Shown here piece by piece: positions 1-8,394 of a DNA stretch of 64,000 nt. The notes below the pieces were generated by a model that made no database searches, had not been told where the DNA came from, and saw only the letters and a list, made by a program, of their open reading frames with translations. Source of the stretch: SKW197 sp049970095 (lineage in GTDB: Archaea; Thermoplasmatota; Thermoplasmata; Lutacidiplasmatales; SKW197); contig JBMFNP010000003.1 of NCBI GenBank assembly GCA_049970095.1, positions 3,938-67,937 of the forward strand. The letters are read 5' to 3'. Position 1 is the stretch's first letter; each line of letters opens with the position of its first letter. The position numbers and the translations under genes are program-made.

Positions 1-1
1 T

Positions 2-649
2 TTTCCGACAGGGCATATTGTGAGTGTGCTGGGCGCCTTCGGTACTGGAAAAACATGCTTTGCAATACAGTTTCTTCACCAGGGCCTTGTTGAGGGTGAA
101 AAAGCGCTGTTTATTACGCTGGAAGAAGAAGAGGAGTCAATTATTCAGAATGCACTCTCCTTTGGTTTTGACTTGAAGCCCTATATTGAAACAGAGAAGC
201 TGGCAATCTACAAACTTCTTCCCTCAGAAGCAAAAAGTTCAATTGAAAAGATAAAAACAGAGCTTCCAAATGTGATCTGTGCATCTGGTATTAAACGCCT
301 AGCTATTGATTCAATCTCTCTGCTCACAATGATGTTTGAGAATGAAGGTGAGAAACGCGAAACCCTTTTTGCTCTTTGCCAAAAAATAAAGAAAAGTGGT
401 GCAACCGCTGTGTTCACCGCAGAAGCAAAGCCAGAAAATCCAAATGTTTCTAGAGATGGAATGGTAGAGTATGTTTCAGATGGTGTGATTGTACTTTACT
501 ATTTTGAGGACCCGCGACATGGAAGTGAAATTCGCACATTTCTCAAAATCTTGAAGATGCGAAGAACCCCGCATTCCAGAAAAATAAAGCCCTATGAACT
601 GGGAAAGAACGGGATCACTGTGCTTTCCAAAGCAGAAGTTCTGGAGTGA
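2..649 (+). CDS. KaiC/RadA-like ATPase, 5'-truncated by the window edge
   Basis: The reading frame is open from the first bases. In-frame residues FPTGHIVSV precede the GTG at position 20, so the true start lies outside the window and position 20 is not the start. A Walker A motif (GAFGTGKT) is followed by a Walker B-like strand (RLAIDSISLL) about 85 residues later and a late basic segment (LKILKMRRTPHSRK), as in KaiC-like RecA-fold ATPases of archaea. These proteins usually act as signalling or scaffold ATPases; they are not evidence of a circadian clock. A second KaiC-like gene at 62,021 has the same layout. The missing N-terminus would hold the GxxxLD region. The target is unknown. Confidence 0.8.
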   Translation, partial: FPTGHIVSVLGAFGTGKTCFAIQFLHQGLVEGEKALFITLEEEEESIIQNALSFGFDLKPYIETEKLAIYKLLPSEAKSSIEKIKTELPNVICASGIKRLAIDSISLLTMMFENEGEKRETLFALCQKIKKSGATAVFTAEAKPENPNVSRDGMVEYVSDGVIVLYYFEDPRHGSEIRTFLKILKMRRTPHSRKIKPYELGKNGITVLSKAEVLE

Positions 650-665
650 GTGCATGTTTTACTAT

Positions 666-1853
666 TTACATTCCTCCCCGTACTCGCATTCTTCTCAAAG
701 TTAGAAATGTAAGTGTTCCCCAAAGAAGCACAGCAATGCCACATGCCACTGTGAGCGAAATTGCGGCTCCAGGTGTTCCAAGAGATGGAACTAAAAAGTA
801 AAGAAGTGCGAAATTTACAAGTGCAGTCACTCCTAACACAAACCCCTCATATATCGGTTTTCCAAACCCAGTCCAGGTTGAAGCAAACACATCAGAAATT
901 GCAAACAGCATCATTGCAGTGCTGAGCACTGGCAGCAGAAATGCAGCAGGAAGATATGCCTCAGGATAAAAAATGTGCATTATTTCATCAGGGAATGCAT
1001 AGAAAATCAGGGCAAGGAACAGAGAAATGGAGGAAGTTAATCCGAGACCCAAACAAAGATTTTTTTTTAATTGTTTATCTTTTGCAGTTTCTGGAAGAAT
1101 TACTGTGCCTACGGCGGATGGTGCAAACATGAACACGGCCATCAGTGTTTTTGCAGACATATAATATGCAAGCTCTGAAGTGCTCAGATATGCCCTGACA
1201 AACACAGCATCTAGTTGCATTACAAGAATATAAGCGATGGAAGAAACATAAAGAGGGGCTGAGAAACGGAGGATTTTTTTAAGCTGTGAAATCTGTATAT
1301 GGCATTCACTCAATCTCCAAAATCTGCGGGGAATTGTGAGTGGCAGGGGAAGAATTGCAGCAAGGAGGTAAAAAACGGAAAAGATGAGGACATTAGGTGG
1401 AAACACAGCCAGCGATCCAAGGAGTATAATTCTGAAACCATTAGTTATGATGAAATAAATTGAAAGTTGGATGTACATCCGCATTCCACGAAGCCAGGAA
1501 TAAATAAACTGGGAGATGAAAAACGAAAGTGCGATTAAAATGAGGGAGAATCCACCAACCCAGAACATAATTGGAATTGAGAAACAGAATACCTGAGCTG
1601 CAAAAATAGCCACATTCTCGGGAACATTTTTGTGCTTTCCCTCCCCTATAAGTCTGCTCATTGTGGTAAACACCCCAGCAAAAAGAGAATTGTAAAGAAT
1701 CATTCCCACAGCCACAAAATATCTGAATATGCCAAAGTCCTCAAGCACCAGAAATCTTGCTGCAAGAAGGAAGAATACCAGGTTCAGAATGTAGCCGCCA
1801 GTATTTCCGATGCCCACAGTTACTGTGCTTATAAAATATTTTTTTGTCTCCAA
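666..1853 (-). CDS. Polysaccharide/oligosaccharide flippase (MOP superfamily, Wzx-like)
   Basis: This 395-residue protein is hydrophobic throughout, with about ten to twelve predicted membrane helices and short loops. It starts with the MOP-type pattern of a glycine-rich first helix and a following helix ending in ARFLxLEDFGIFRYF, which resembles the Wzx/RfbX family. Such proteins flip lipid-linked sugars across the membrane for N-glycosylation or surface polysaccharide assembly. The start appears to be TTG at 1853, with a GGTGA ribosome binding site five bases upstream, just after the stop of the nuclease gene, so the two are probably co-transcribed. The many sequon-rich surface proteins in the window and the GT4 gene at 5,160 fit a glycosylation role. 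The substrate is not known. Confidence 0.8.
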   Translation of the reverse strand: METKKYFISTVTVGIGNTGGYILNLVFFLLAARFLVLEDFGIFRYFVAVGMILYNSLFAGVFTTMSRLIGEGKHKNVPENVAIFAAQVFCFSIPIMFWVGGFSLILIALSFFISQFIYSWLRGMRMYIQLSIYFIITNGFRIILLGSLAVFPPNVLIFSVFYLLAAILPLPLTIPRRFWRLSECHIQISQLKKILRFSAPLYVSSIAYILVMQLDAVFVRAYLSTSELAYYMSAKTLMAVFMFAPSAVGTVILPETAKDKQLKKNLCLGLGLTSSISLFLALIFYAFPDEIMHIFYPEAYLPAAFLLPVLSTAMMLFAISDVFASTWTGFGKPIYEGFVLGVTALVNFALLYFLVPSLGTPGAAISLTVACGIAVLLWGTLTFLTLRRMRVRGGM

Positions 1854-1862
1854 CAGTTCACC

Positions 1863-3059
1863 TCATAGTGTGTATTCCAGTTTTTTTGTATTGCAATAAA
1901 CCCTGTATTCTTTCGTGATATTGCACATCTGATTGATAGCATCAGATAATGGCTTTGGAAGGTTCATCTTCTTTATGGCATTTGAAAGTTTGTAGCGGTC
2001 TATTTCCAGAAATTCATTCCATAGCCCGTTTTCAATAATAATGTTTTTCAGGTGGTTATATTCATCTGAATCTTTTTCAGGCATTTCAAGTTTCGGATAT
2101 TCACGCAGTTTGATTTCACAGTTTCTGCCCTGGATTGCCTGGTAAGCATTTGCAAGTGCATACTGTAAAATCTTGCCCCTGATTTCTTCCATCTCTGCCT
2201 CGATTGCCTTTTTCATTTCTGTAAGTTCACCATACCTCGTAGCCAGTTTATAACCCTCTTCTTCACTGATTTCTGTCGGCCCATATTCTTCTATAAGGAG
2301 TGAGTGCCTTTTAAGAGGGCAGTATTTCCAGTACATGCACCAATCGCATAGCGCACTTGATGTGGGTTCAAATTCAGTGGCATTGATGATTTCAAATGCA
2401 AGTTTTCTTATTTCTTCCTTTAGCTTATCCAGGTCCTCTCTGCTCCGTACACTCTCCCGCTCCATTTCAAATCTGAGATAATGCCAGATGAGCTTCACTT
2501 CTTTTACATCCTCAAGTTCTTCCTCAACTGCGAGCTGGTAAATTGCGAGCTGTTCATTGCTCTCGCTCCACTCCTTTGTAGGATAGGAACCACTGGTTTT
2601 GTAATCATGGATTTCATATTTTCCCTCACCTGTTTTGTCCACACGGTCTATAACTCCTGTGATTTCTATACCCTCCTCCAGCTTAATTGTGAAGTCCTTC
2701 TCTATCCATAATGTGATTCCATGGTTGAAGGGATGGAACCTGCGATAGTATCCCTCAATGCACCTTTTCCCCACCTCAAAATAATTTTCAGGTGTATATT
2801 CCTTTTTTATGATTTTGATTTTTTCGTTCCAGTTTGTTTTCCAGGAAGATGTATAAAATTCAATGAGTTCTTCAAGTTTTGGCACTTTCCCGTTTCTTAC
2901 ATCTGTGTAAAGTTTTTCAAGGACTTCATGAACAAGGGTACCCAGGTATGTCTCTATCGTTGTACCTTCTGGCTCAATTCTATCTATTCTGGAAAGCTTG
3001 TACTGCAGCGGGCAATTCCTGTAAGTCTCAATACTGGAATAAGAGAGTTTTATCGCCAT
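1863..3059 (-). CDS. PD-(D/E)XK nuclease family protein with Fe-S cysteines (RecB/AddB/Cas4-like)
   Basis: The 398-residue protein begins with the RecB-family signature: LSYSSIETYRNCPLQYKL with Cys16, then a GTLVHEVLE helix. The nuclease motifs follow as ITGVIDRVD and HDYKTSG near residues 135-155, then the QLAIYQLA helix. A CDWCMYWKYC cluster near residue 240, with Cys16, supplies four cysteines as in the 4Fe-4S domain of AddB and Cas4. About 150 further residues form an alpha-helical C-terminal region without a recognised domain. It probably acts in DNA end processing or repair. There are no CRISPR genes nearby, so I do not call it Cas4. It heads a two-gene operon with the flippase, an odd functional pairing. 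The ATG is nearly leaderless behind a TATA box. Confidence 0.82.
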   Translation of the reverse strand: MAIKLSYSSIETYRNCPLQYKLSRIDRIEPEGTTIETYLGTLVHEVLEKLYTDVRNGKVPKLEELIEFYTSSWKTNWNEKIKIIKKEYTPENYFEVGKRCIEGYYRRFHPFNHGITLWIEKDFTIKLEEGIEITGVIDRVDKTGEGKYEIHDYKTSGSYPTKEWSESNEQLAIYQLAVEEELEDVKEVKLIWHYLRFEMERESVRSREDLDKLKEEIRKLAFEIINATEFEPTSSALCDWCMYWKYCPLKRHSLLIEEYGPTEISEEEGYKLATRYGELTEMKKAIEAEMEEIRGKILQYALANAYQAIQGRNCEIKLREYPKLEMPEKDSDEYNHLKNIIIENGLWNEFLEIDRYKLSNAIKKMNLPKPLSDAINQMCNITKEYRVYCNTKKLEYTL

Positions 3060-3080
3060 GTTTGAAGGAAGTACAGGGAA

Positions 3081-3090
3081 GTATATATAG
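3081..3090 (-). promoter_or_regulatory. TATA box for the PD-(D/E)XK nuclease operon
   Basis: The minus strand reads CTATATATAC here, 22-31 bases upstream of the ATG at 3059. That is the archaeal spacing for an almost leaderless transcript. Confidence 0.5.
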
Positions 3091-3284
3091 ATGTGGAGTG
3101 GGAGATATCCTCAAAATCACAAAAATTGAGTGTAATTGCCGGTAAATAAATGCCCTAGGATGGCTTTATTCTTCTCACTCCCAAATATGAGAACAGCAAA
3201 TCTTTATGACCTAATTATTTCTGGTTGAACACCTAGAAATGTTTAAGTATTAAAAACGGTATTAGTATATTGGAGTTGAAAAAG

Positions 3285-3350
3285 ATGGATGAGTTCATAT
3301 TTCCTTCCAAATTGGAACAAAATGTGAATTTTACACATACTAAGTTATAG
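3285..3350 (+). CDS. Possible 21-residue small protein upstream of the PIN gene
   Basis: An ATG at 3285 with a GGAG nine bases upstream (3272-3275) and an AT-rich TATA-like stretch (3241-3250) opens a 21-codon frame ending in TAG three bases before the PIN reading frame. The peptide starts MDEFIFPSKLEQ and has no recognisable domain. It may be a real leader or small protein, or the remnant of an antitoxin truncated at its C-terminus. Support is only positional. Confidence 0.25.
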   Translation: MDEFIFPSKLEQNVNFTHTKL

Positions 3351-3376
3351 AGATGCCAATAAAAAAAGGTGATTAT

Positions 3377-3850
3377 ATGAAGAAAATAAAATTAAAACTT
3401 TACCTTGAGAATTCAGTAATAAGCATGTACTTTCAGGATGACGACCCTTATAAGCGCAATTTAACTCGCCAATTCTGGAAGGAAGTTTTACCAGATTTTG
3501 ATGTGTATATCTCAGAGATGGTCCTTCGTGAAATTGACGGGATAAGGGATCTTGCTCTACGAAAGGCAACAATGAATTTGATTAGAAATTTCACAATCTT
3601 AGAAGAAATACCACAGGTTATTCAGTTATCCAACATTTATCTCTCTATGAAGCGAATGCCAAGGGGAGATGCCATTCATCTGGCTTTTGCAACTCTTGGC
3701 GGAATGGATGTATTTGTAACATGGAATAGCAAACATCTTTTCAAACCAAGTACTCAGGAAATGGTTGTTGAAGTTAATATACATTTAAAGTTACCAATTC
3801 CCACAATCTTAACACCGGAGAAATTTTTTGAGTTTGAAGAGGAGGTGTGA
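3377..3850 (+). CDS. PIN-domain ribonuclease (VapC-like)
   Basis: From the ATG at 3377, chosen because GGTGAT lies just upstream, the protein has about 157 residues, close to the usual PIN length. It opens with a strand ending LYLENSVIS, where VapC proteins have LDTSVI, so the first acidic metal ligand would be Glu in place of Asp. A central ReIDG glutamate, the late RGDAIHLAFA acidic segment and TWNSKHL complete the family pattern. PIN proteins cut RNA, and VapC members are toxins held by a cognate antitoxin. A small basic-acidic protein begins one base after its stop and is the likely partner, which puts toxin before antitoxin, the reverse of most vapBC operons. An upstream frame at 3353 is possible but less likely. 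Confidence 0.75.
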   Translation: MKKIKLKLYLENSVISMYFQDDDPYKRNLTRQFWKEVLPDFDVYISEMVLREIDGIRDLALRKATMNLIRNFTILEEIPQVIQLSNIYLSMKRMPRGDAIHLAFATLGGMDVFVTWNSKHLFKPSTQEMVVEVNIHLKLPIPTILTPEKFFEFEEEV

Positions 3851-3851
3851 G

Positions 3852-4067
3852 ATGCCTAAAAGAGAAGTTAATGAAAAAGAAATAGAAAGAATACTTAAAC
3901 GGGTCCAGAGGGAATTTCCTGGCAATAAGTGTTTGCAGGATATTCACTACTACCGATATATCTTAGAATTAGAATGGGAAACAATGACGCCAGAGGAAAT
4001 ACTAGAGGATATAAAGAAAGGAGCGAGACGTATCAAGAAAGAAATGAAAAAACAAATAAGTGAGTAA
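3852..4067 (+). CDS. Small helical protein, possible partner of the PIN protein
   Basis: A 71-residue, highly charged and helical protein starts at the ATG at 3852, behind a strong GAGGAGGTG ribosome binding site overlapping the end of the PIN gene. It contains EKEIERILKRVQREF and a lysine-rich C-terminus. No DNA-binding fold (AbrB, RHH or HTH) is obvious. The single-base spacing to the PIN gene suggests translational coupling and an antitoxin-like or regulatory role. This is inferred from position only. Confidence 0.55.
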   Translation: MPKREVNEKEIERILKRVQREFPGNKCLQDIHYYRYILELEWETMTPEEILEDIKKGARRIKKEMKKQISE

Positions 4068-4095
4068 CATGATGTTCCTGCCACTTCATATAACA

Positions 4096-4290
4096 GAGAC
4101 TGTCAACTTAACACCTCCTTGATCCAATAATTTGTAAACCCGACATCCTATACATGGACGGCAATGGCTTGCTCGTCATCAATATCCCAAGCACACCATA
4201 CCCTATATTCTTTCAATCATCCCTCTATGTAAACCTATGTTTAAGAGGGGGATGGGATTGTGAGTATTTAACCCTTAAGTTGACAGTCTC
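4096..4290. mobile_element. MITE-like element with 16-base perfect terminal inverted repeats
   Basis: The 16 bases at 4096-4111 (GAGACTGTCAACTTAA) are the exact reverse complement of 4275-4290. They enclose a 163-base interior with no convincing gene. ACAG lies directly outside the left end (4093-4096) and again one base beyond the right end (4291-4294), which could be a target duplication. A weaker hairpin (ATCCCTCT pairing with AGAGGG) lies inside near 4220-4255. Size and structure fit a non-autonomous transposable element. I noticed no second copy in this window. An alternative is a long-range hairpin ending the PIN operon transcript. Confidence 0.5.
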
Positions 4291-4350
4291 ACAGAAACCC
4301 CGACAGAAATCATTAATACTCTCAGATATATTGTGCGCTACGGTGATGCA

Positions 4351-5163
4351 ATGTTCTATTTCGGTCCTGCAGGCATTCCAGAAAAATGCAAAACCTACAC
4401 CGAGGCATTTGAATACCTACATAACATCGGGCTGAATGCAATGGAACTTGAGTTCGTGAGAGGTGCCAGAATAACTGTTGAGAGGGCGGAGGAGGTTGGT
4501 AGAGAGGCAGCAACGCACAGTATAAAACTCTCTGCCCATGCACCCTACTTCATCAATCTTAACTCAAAGGAGCGGGAGAAAATCGAGAAAAGCATTGTCC
4601 ATATTGTAAGAACAGCCCAGGTTTCGGATGCAGCGGGTGCATCTCCCGTGGTTGTGCATGCTGGCTATTACTCGGGGAAAACTTCCAAGGAAGCAACGGA
4701 AATAATTGCCACAAACCTTGAAAGGGTAATTAAAGAGATTGATGAAAATGGCTATGCCGTGAAAATCGGACTTGAGACCATGGGAAAGGTGAGTGCATGG
4801 GGAACGCTGGATGAGATTCTAGAAATCTCCACCAAATTCAGAAATGTAATACCTATAATGGATTTTGCCCACATGTATGCCAGAAGCAATGGAAAAATAA
4901 CCGAGGAAGCACAATTTGAAGAACTCGTGAGAAAGTACGAATCTGGAAATTTTGGGTTCATGCATGTGCACATGAGCAGTATCGCCTACACCTCAAAAGG
5001 CGAAAGAATGCACCTTACAATGGAAGATTCAAACGAGCCAGATTTCAGGAAAATTGCAAAGGTGCTGAAGAAGAGGGATTATCCCATCACAATTATATCA
5101 GAAAGCCCAGTGCTTGAGATTGACGCCCTGAAAATGAAAAAGATAATTGAGGAACTCCCATGA
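4351..5163 (+). CDS. nfo: Endonuclease IV-type AP endonuclease
   Basis: This TIM-barrel protein of about 270 residues matches endonuclease IV. It starts MFYFGPAGIP as the family does, has LSAHAPYFINL in the second strand, VVHAGYYSG, GLETMGK for the metal-binding glutamate, MDFAHMYAR, FMHVHMSS, and a closing glutamate in IISESPVLE. The enzyme cuts DNA 5' to abasic sites in base excision repair. The ATG at 4351, preceded by GGTGAT, fits the family start better than the GTG at 4333. Its last codon overlaps the glycosyltransferase start by four bases. Lengths and motifs look intact. Confidence 0.88.
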   Translation: MFYFGPAGIPEKCKTYTEAFEYLHNIGLNAMELEFVRGARITVERAEEVGREAATHSIKLSAHAPYFINLNSKEREKIEKSIVHIVRTAQVSDAAGASPVVVHAGYYSGKTSKEATEIIATNLERVIKEIDENGYAVKIGLETMGKVSAWGTLDEILEISTKFRNVIPIMDFAHMYARSNGKITEEAQFEELVRKYESGNFGFMHVHMSSIAYTSKGERMHLTMEDSNEPDFRKIAKVLKKRDYPITIISESPVLEIDALKMKKIIEELP

Positions 5164-6296
5164 AAATTTTGCAGGTAACTCCATACTTTCATCCACATGT
5201 AGGTGGTGTAGAATCCCATGTGTATGCGCTAAGCACGGGGCTCTCAAAACTTGGACACAAAGTGACAGTGCTCACAGCCAATCACACAAACACCCTGCCA
5301 GAGAAAGAGATAATTGAAAACATAGAGGTTGTGCGGGTGCCCACACATGGAAACCTTTTCAATACACCAATTAACCCCTCAATTTTCTTTACCATAAAAA
5401 ATCTGGATTTTGATATTGCACATTTACATTTCCCGCCTCCCCTTACCTCTTTCTTTGCATCCCTTCGCCTTGTTAAAATGAAAAAACCCTATGTGCTTTC
5501 CTACCACTGTGATGTAGAACTGGCAGTGCCATTTGGAAATTTGATTGTGGAAATTTACAGGAACACGATGGGCAAATATACAGTATTCCATGCATCTAAG
5601 ATAATCGTGCACACCCGTACCTATCAGGCAACATCAAGGACCGTTTGGAATATAGAGCCTGAAGTGATTCCATCTGCAGTGGACACTCAGAGATTTAACC
5701 CTGAAAAGTTTTCTCAAGCCATAAGAGAGAAATTCAGGCACAAGAAACTTGTGCTTTTTGTGGGAAGGCTAGTATACCAAAAAGGTGTTAGATTTCTGAT
5801 AGAGGCAGCGCTGAGATTACCCAAGGATACTGGTATTCTGATTGTGGGAGAGGGTCCAGAAAGAGAAAGGCTTGAAAGATTTGTTAAAATAAAAAATCTG
5901 GATACAAGAGTACACTTTCTAGGCAAGGTTTCTCCTCACGAACTTCCTTATTACTTTGCAAGTTGCGATGTTTTCGTGCTTCCTTCTGTTTCAAGGCTTG
6001 AGGCGTTCGGGCTTGTGATAGTGGAGGCAATGGCATCAGGAAAACCAGTGGTAGTTTCAGACATACCAGGCGTGAACGAAGTGATTGAAGACGGAAAAGA
6101 AGGGTTGCTCTGCAGACCCATGATGGAGGAAGACCTGGCTGAAAAAATAATGAAGATATTGAATGACCCTGAGTATGCAAAAAAACTCGGAGAGAATGGT
6201 AGAAAGAAGGTGCTGGAAAAGTACGAATGGAAAAAGGTAGCCGCACAGGTTTATGGTGTTTATGAAAAGGCGCTGGTGGGCATGCAGAAAACATAG
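5160..6296 (+). CDS. GT4-family glycosyltransferase
   Basis: The 378-residue protein begins with the GT-B pattern MKILQVTPYFHPHVGGVE and has the second Rossmann half from VLFVGRLVYQKGV, GEGPERERLE, then the donor-site segment SRLEAFGLVIVEAMASGKPVV with the paired glutamates of family GT4, and SDIPGVNEVI. It would transfer a nucleotide-activated sugar, probably onto a lipid-linked glycan or glycolipid at the cytoplasmic membrane face. ATGA overlap with the endonuclease IV gene shows coupled translation, although the functions are unrelated. The acceptor and donor cannot be read from the sequence. Confidence 0.87.
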   Translation: MKILQVTPYFHPHVGGVESHVYALSTGLSKLGHKVTVLTANHTNTLPEKEIIENIEVVRVPTHGNLFNTPINPSIFFTIKNLDFDIAHLHFPPPLTSFFASLRLVKMKKPYVLSYHCDVELAVPFGNLIVEIYRNTMGKYTVFHASKIIVHTRTYQATSRTVWNIEPEVIPSAVDTQRFNPEKFSQAIREKFRHKKLVLFVGRLVYQKGVRFLIEAALRLPKDTGILIVGEGPERERLERFVKIKNLDTRVHFLGKVSPHELPYYFASCDVFVLPSVSRLEAFGLVIVEAMASGKPVVVSDIPGVNEVIEDGKEGLLCRPMMEEDLAEKIMKILNDPEYAKKLGENGRKKVLEKYEWKKVAAQVYGVYEKALVGMQKT

Positions 6297-6297
6297 A

Positions 6298-6317
6298 ATT
6301 ATTTTGTTTTTTCTATC
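6298..6317 (+). terminator. T-rich transcription terminator after the glycosyltransferase
   Basis: Immediately after the stop codon the plus strand reads ATTATTTTGTTTTTTCTATC. Oligo-T tracts of this kind end archaeal transcripts. A new promoter follows 30 bases later. Confidence 0.4.
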
Positions 6318-6346
6318 ACCCCGGTGCCCATCCTCTTAATAAACTA

Positions 6347-6353
6347 TTTATAT
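6347..6353 (+). promoter_or_regulatory. TATA box for the acyl-CoA dehydrogenase/ETF operon
   Basis: TTTATAT lies 31-37 bases before the chosen ATG at 6384, with GGTGGT between them as a ribosome binding site. Confidence 0.5.
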
Positions 6354-6383
6354 GCCCAACCATATTCCAGGTTGGTGGTAAGA

Positions 6384-7577
6384 ATGGATTATACATTTAC
6401 GGAAGAACAGGAAATGATAAGGGAAAGTGTCAGAGAGTTTGCAGAGCGAAAAATTGCACCGATTGCACTCAAAATGGAGGAAACCAGGGAAATTCCAATG
6501 GAGATTGTCAAAGGTATGGCTGAGCTCGGAATAATTGCTCCTACTGCCTCACCTGATTATGGGGGTGTGGGATTTGATGCGGTTACATGCGCAATAGTTG
6601 CAGAAGAACTTGCAAGGGCAGATCCAACTGGCTCAATTCCTGTGTTCTATCTAATCCAGGCATCATGGGGGCATGTGTTAAACAAATATGGTACACATGA
6701 GTGCAAAAGTGAAGTGTTTCCAAAGGTGACAAAAGGCGACTGGTTCCTTGGAATTGCCACCACGGAAAGTGATGCTGGCTCAGACCTTGGATCCACAAGA
6801 ACAAGAATCACACCCACAGCAAATGGATATGTGGTGAATGGAGAGAAAATGTACATATCGGGTGTGAGGGAGGCATACACAAGAGGAGGAGGCCATGTCA
6901 CAATAGCCAAACAAACACCAGAACTTGGCACCCGTGGGATGACACTGTTCTACCTTCCATTACAGAGCAAAGGCATAACACCTACATATGTGGATGACCT
7001 TGGAAGGGAGGGAATATCAACTGGAGGATTCACAATAGATAATGTGGAGATTCCAAAGCACTATCTTATTGGTGAGGAGAACAGGGGTTTCTATATTGTG
7101 CATGAGGGTTATGAATTTGCAAGAGGATTGATTTCAGTGATATGTGCTTCCGCAGGGCTCAAATCCCTGGAAAATGGAATGAACTACATTAAACAGAGGA
7201 AATGTTTTGGTACCCCCATTGGTAAATTTGAGGGTATCCAGTTCAAGCTTGCAGAGCATTACACAAAACTCTCAATGTTGAAAGATATGGCTTACAAGGC
7301 AATGCACACCATTGACTTAGAACAGAAGGGAAAGGCAAAGAGATTTGAGGTTTCTAAGGCGATTGCAATGGCAAAGATGTTTGCACAGGAATGGGCATGT
7401 GCAGCAATTGATGATGTAATGCAGTGGCAGGGTGCGTTCGGTTATACAAAGGAATGCCCCGACCAGTGTGCATGGAGGGCTGTGCGTTCCTTTGGCTGGG
7501 CAGAAGGCTCAAAAGAAATTATGAGAATTATTGTGGGGAGAGAACTTCTAGGCAAGGATTTCGTACCCTATAGATAA
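6384..7577 (+). CDS. Acyl-CoA dehydrogenase
   Basis: From the ATG at 6384 (TATA box and GGTGGT upstream) the protein has 397 residues, the family length. It shows the N-terminal helical domain starting DYTFTEEQEMIRESVREF, the middle beta domain with TESDAGSDL for flavin and substrate binding, the late RKCFGTPIGKFEGIQFKLAEH helix, and WAEGSKEIMRIIVGREL, whose glutamate matches the catalytic base of acyl-CoA dehydrogenases. It oxidises or reduces an acyl-CoA with FAD, passing electrons to ETF. The ETF genes follow 16 bases downstream, so the three form a functional unit. The in-frame upstream ATG at 6324 would overlap the TATA box and is unlikely. Chain-length specificity cannot be read. Confidence 0.92.
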   Translation: MDYTFTEEQEMIRESVREFAERKIAPIALKMEETREIPMEIVKGMAELGIIAPTASPDYGGVGFDAVTCAIVAEELARADPTGSIPVFYLIQASWGHVLNKYGTHECKSEVFPKVTKGDWFLGIATTESDAGSDLGSTRTRITPTANGYVVNGEKMYISGVREAYTRGGGHVTIAKQTPELGTRGMTLFYLPLQSKGITPTYVDDLGREGISTGGFTIDNVEIPKHYLIGEENRGFYIVHEGYEFARGLISVICASAGLKSLENGMNYIKQRKCFGTPIGKFEGIQFKLAEHYTKLSMLKDMAYKAMHTIDLEQKGKAKRFEVSKAIAMAKMFAQEWACAAIDDVMQWQGAFGYTKECPDQCAWRAVRSFGWAEGSKEIMRIIVGRELLGKDFVPYR

Positions 7578-7593
7578 AAACCAGGGTGAGCCC

Positions 7594-8394
7594 ATGGAGA
7601 TTATCGTTCTCGTTAAACAGGTGCCCGACACAACTGAAGTTAAAGTTGACCCCAAAACAGGGACGCTGATAAGAGATGGTGTGCCAAGCATCCTCAATCC
7701 TTTTGACCAGTTTGCACTTGAAGAGGCTCTTAGATTCCGTGAGAAGAACAAGGATAAAATTCAGGTAAATGTGACTGTAATTTCCATGGGGCCCCCGCAG
7801 GCAAAATCCGCAATAATGAAGTGTCTGGCACTTGGTGCAGATAAGGGCATTCTGCTCAGCGACAGGGCATTTGCAGGTGCAGATACCTGGGCGACTTCAC
7901 TCACACTTGCAGAAGCCATAAAGAAATGCGGAAAGTTTGATATTGTTTTTTGCGGTCAGCAGGCAATTGACGGAGATACAGCCCAGGTGGGCCCAGAGGT
8001 TGCCCAGCACCTCGGGATTCCGCAGGTAACCTATGTGGATTCAATTCAGGGCTTTGAAAACGGTAAACTTACTGTGAAAAGTTTGACTGATGAGGGATAT
8101 AGAATTGTGGAAACAAAATTACCTGTACTTCTCACATGTTCCACACCCTCCTCCTTTGAACCTACAAATCCCTCAATGGCTGCAATTCTGAAAGCAAATA
8201 AGAAACCTTTTGAAATCTGGACAGCAGAAACACTTGGGGGGGACAAAAGCAGATTCGGACTTTCTGGTTCTCCTACACAGGTTTCCAGGGTGTATTCACC
8301 AGAGGCAAGAGGTAAAGGTGTGGTTTTCAAGGAGAATGTAGAGGATGCGGTGAAAAAAGTGGTTGAGGGATTGATTGAAAAGAAGGTGATATAA
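7594..8394 (+). CDS. etfB: Electron transfer flavoprotein, beta subunit
   Basis: This is a 266-residue FixA/EtfB protein. It begins MEIIVLVKQVPDTTEVKVDP and carries LNPFDQFALEEAL, the DTWATSLTLAEAI segment, and FCGQQAIDGDTAQVGPEVAQHLGIPQVTYV, all typical of the AMP/FAD-binding ETF fold. A GGTGA ribosome binding site precedes the ATG. With EtfA it forms the soluble heterodimer that takes electrons from the acyl-CoA dehydrogenase encoded just upstream. Its stop codon abuts the etfA start with no gap. Whether it carries a second FAD for electron bifurcation needs structural modelling. Confidence 0.93.
   Translation: MEIIVLVKQVPDTTEVKVDPKTGTLIRDGVPSILNPFDQFALEEALRFREKNKDKIQVNVTVISMGPPQAKSAIMKCLALGADKGILLSDRAFAGADTWATSLTLAEAIKKCGKFDIVFCGQQAIDGDTAQVGPEVAQHLGIPQVTYVDSIQGFENGKLTVKSLTDEGYRIVETKLPVLLTCSTPSSFEPTNPSMAAILKANKKPFEIWTAETLGGDKSRFGLSGSPTQVSRVYSPEARGKGVVFKENVEDAVKKVVEGLIEKKVI

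Noticed and set aside
20..649. Circadian clock KaiC
   Set aside because: A single-domain KaiC-like ATPase without KaiA or KaiB is a generic archaeal family. The annotated GTG start is also not the true start.
1863..3059. Cas4 assignment for the PD-(D/E)XK gene
   Set aside because: It is longer than Cas4, and no CRISPR repeat or other cas gene is present in the window.
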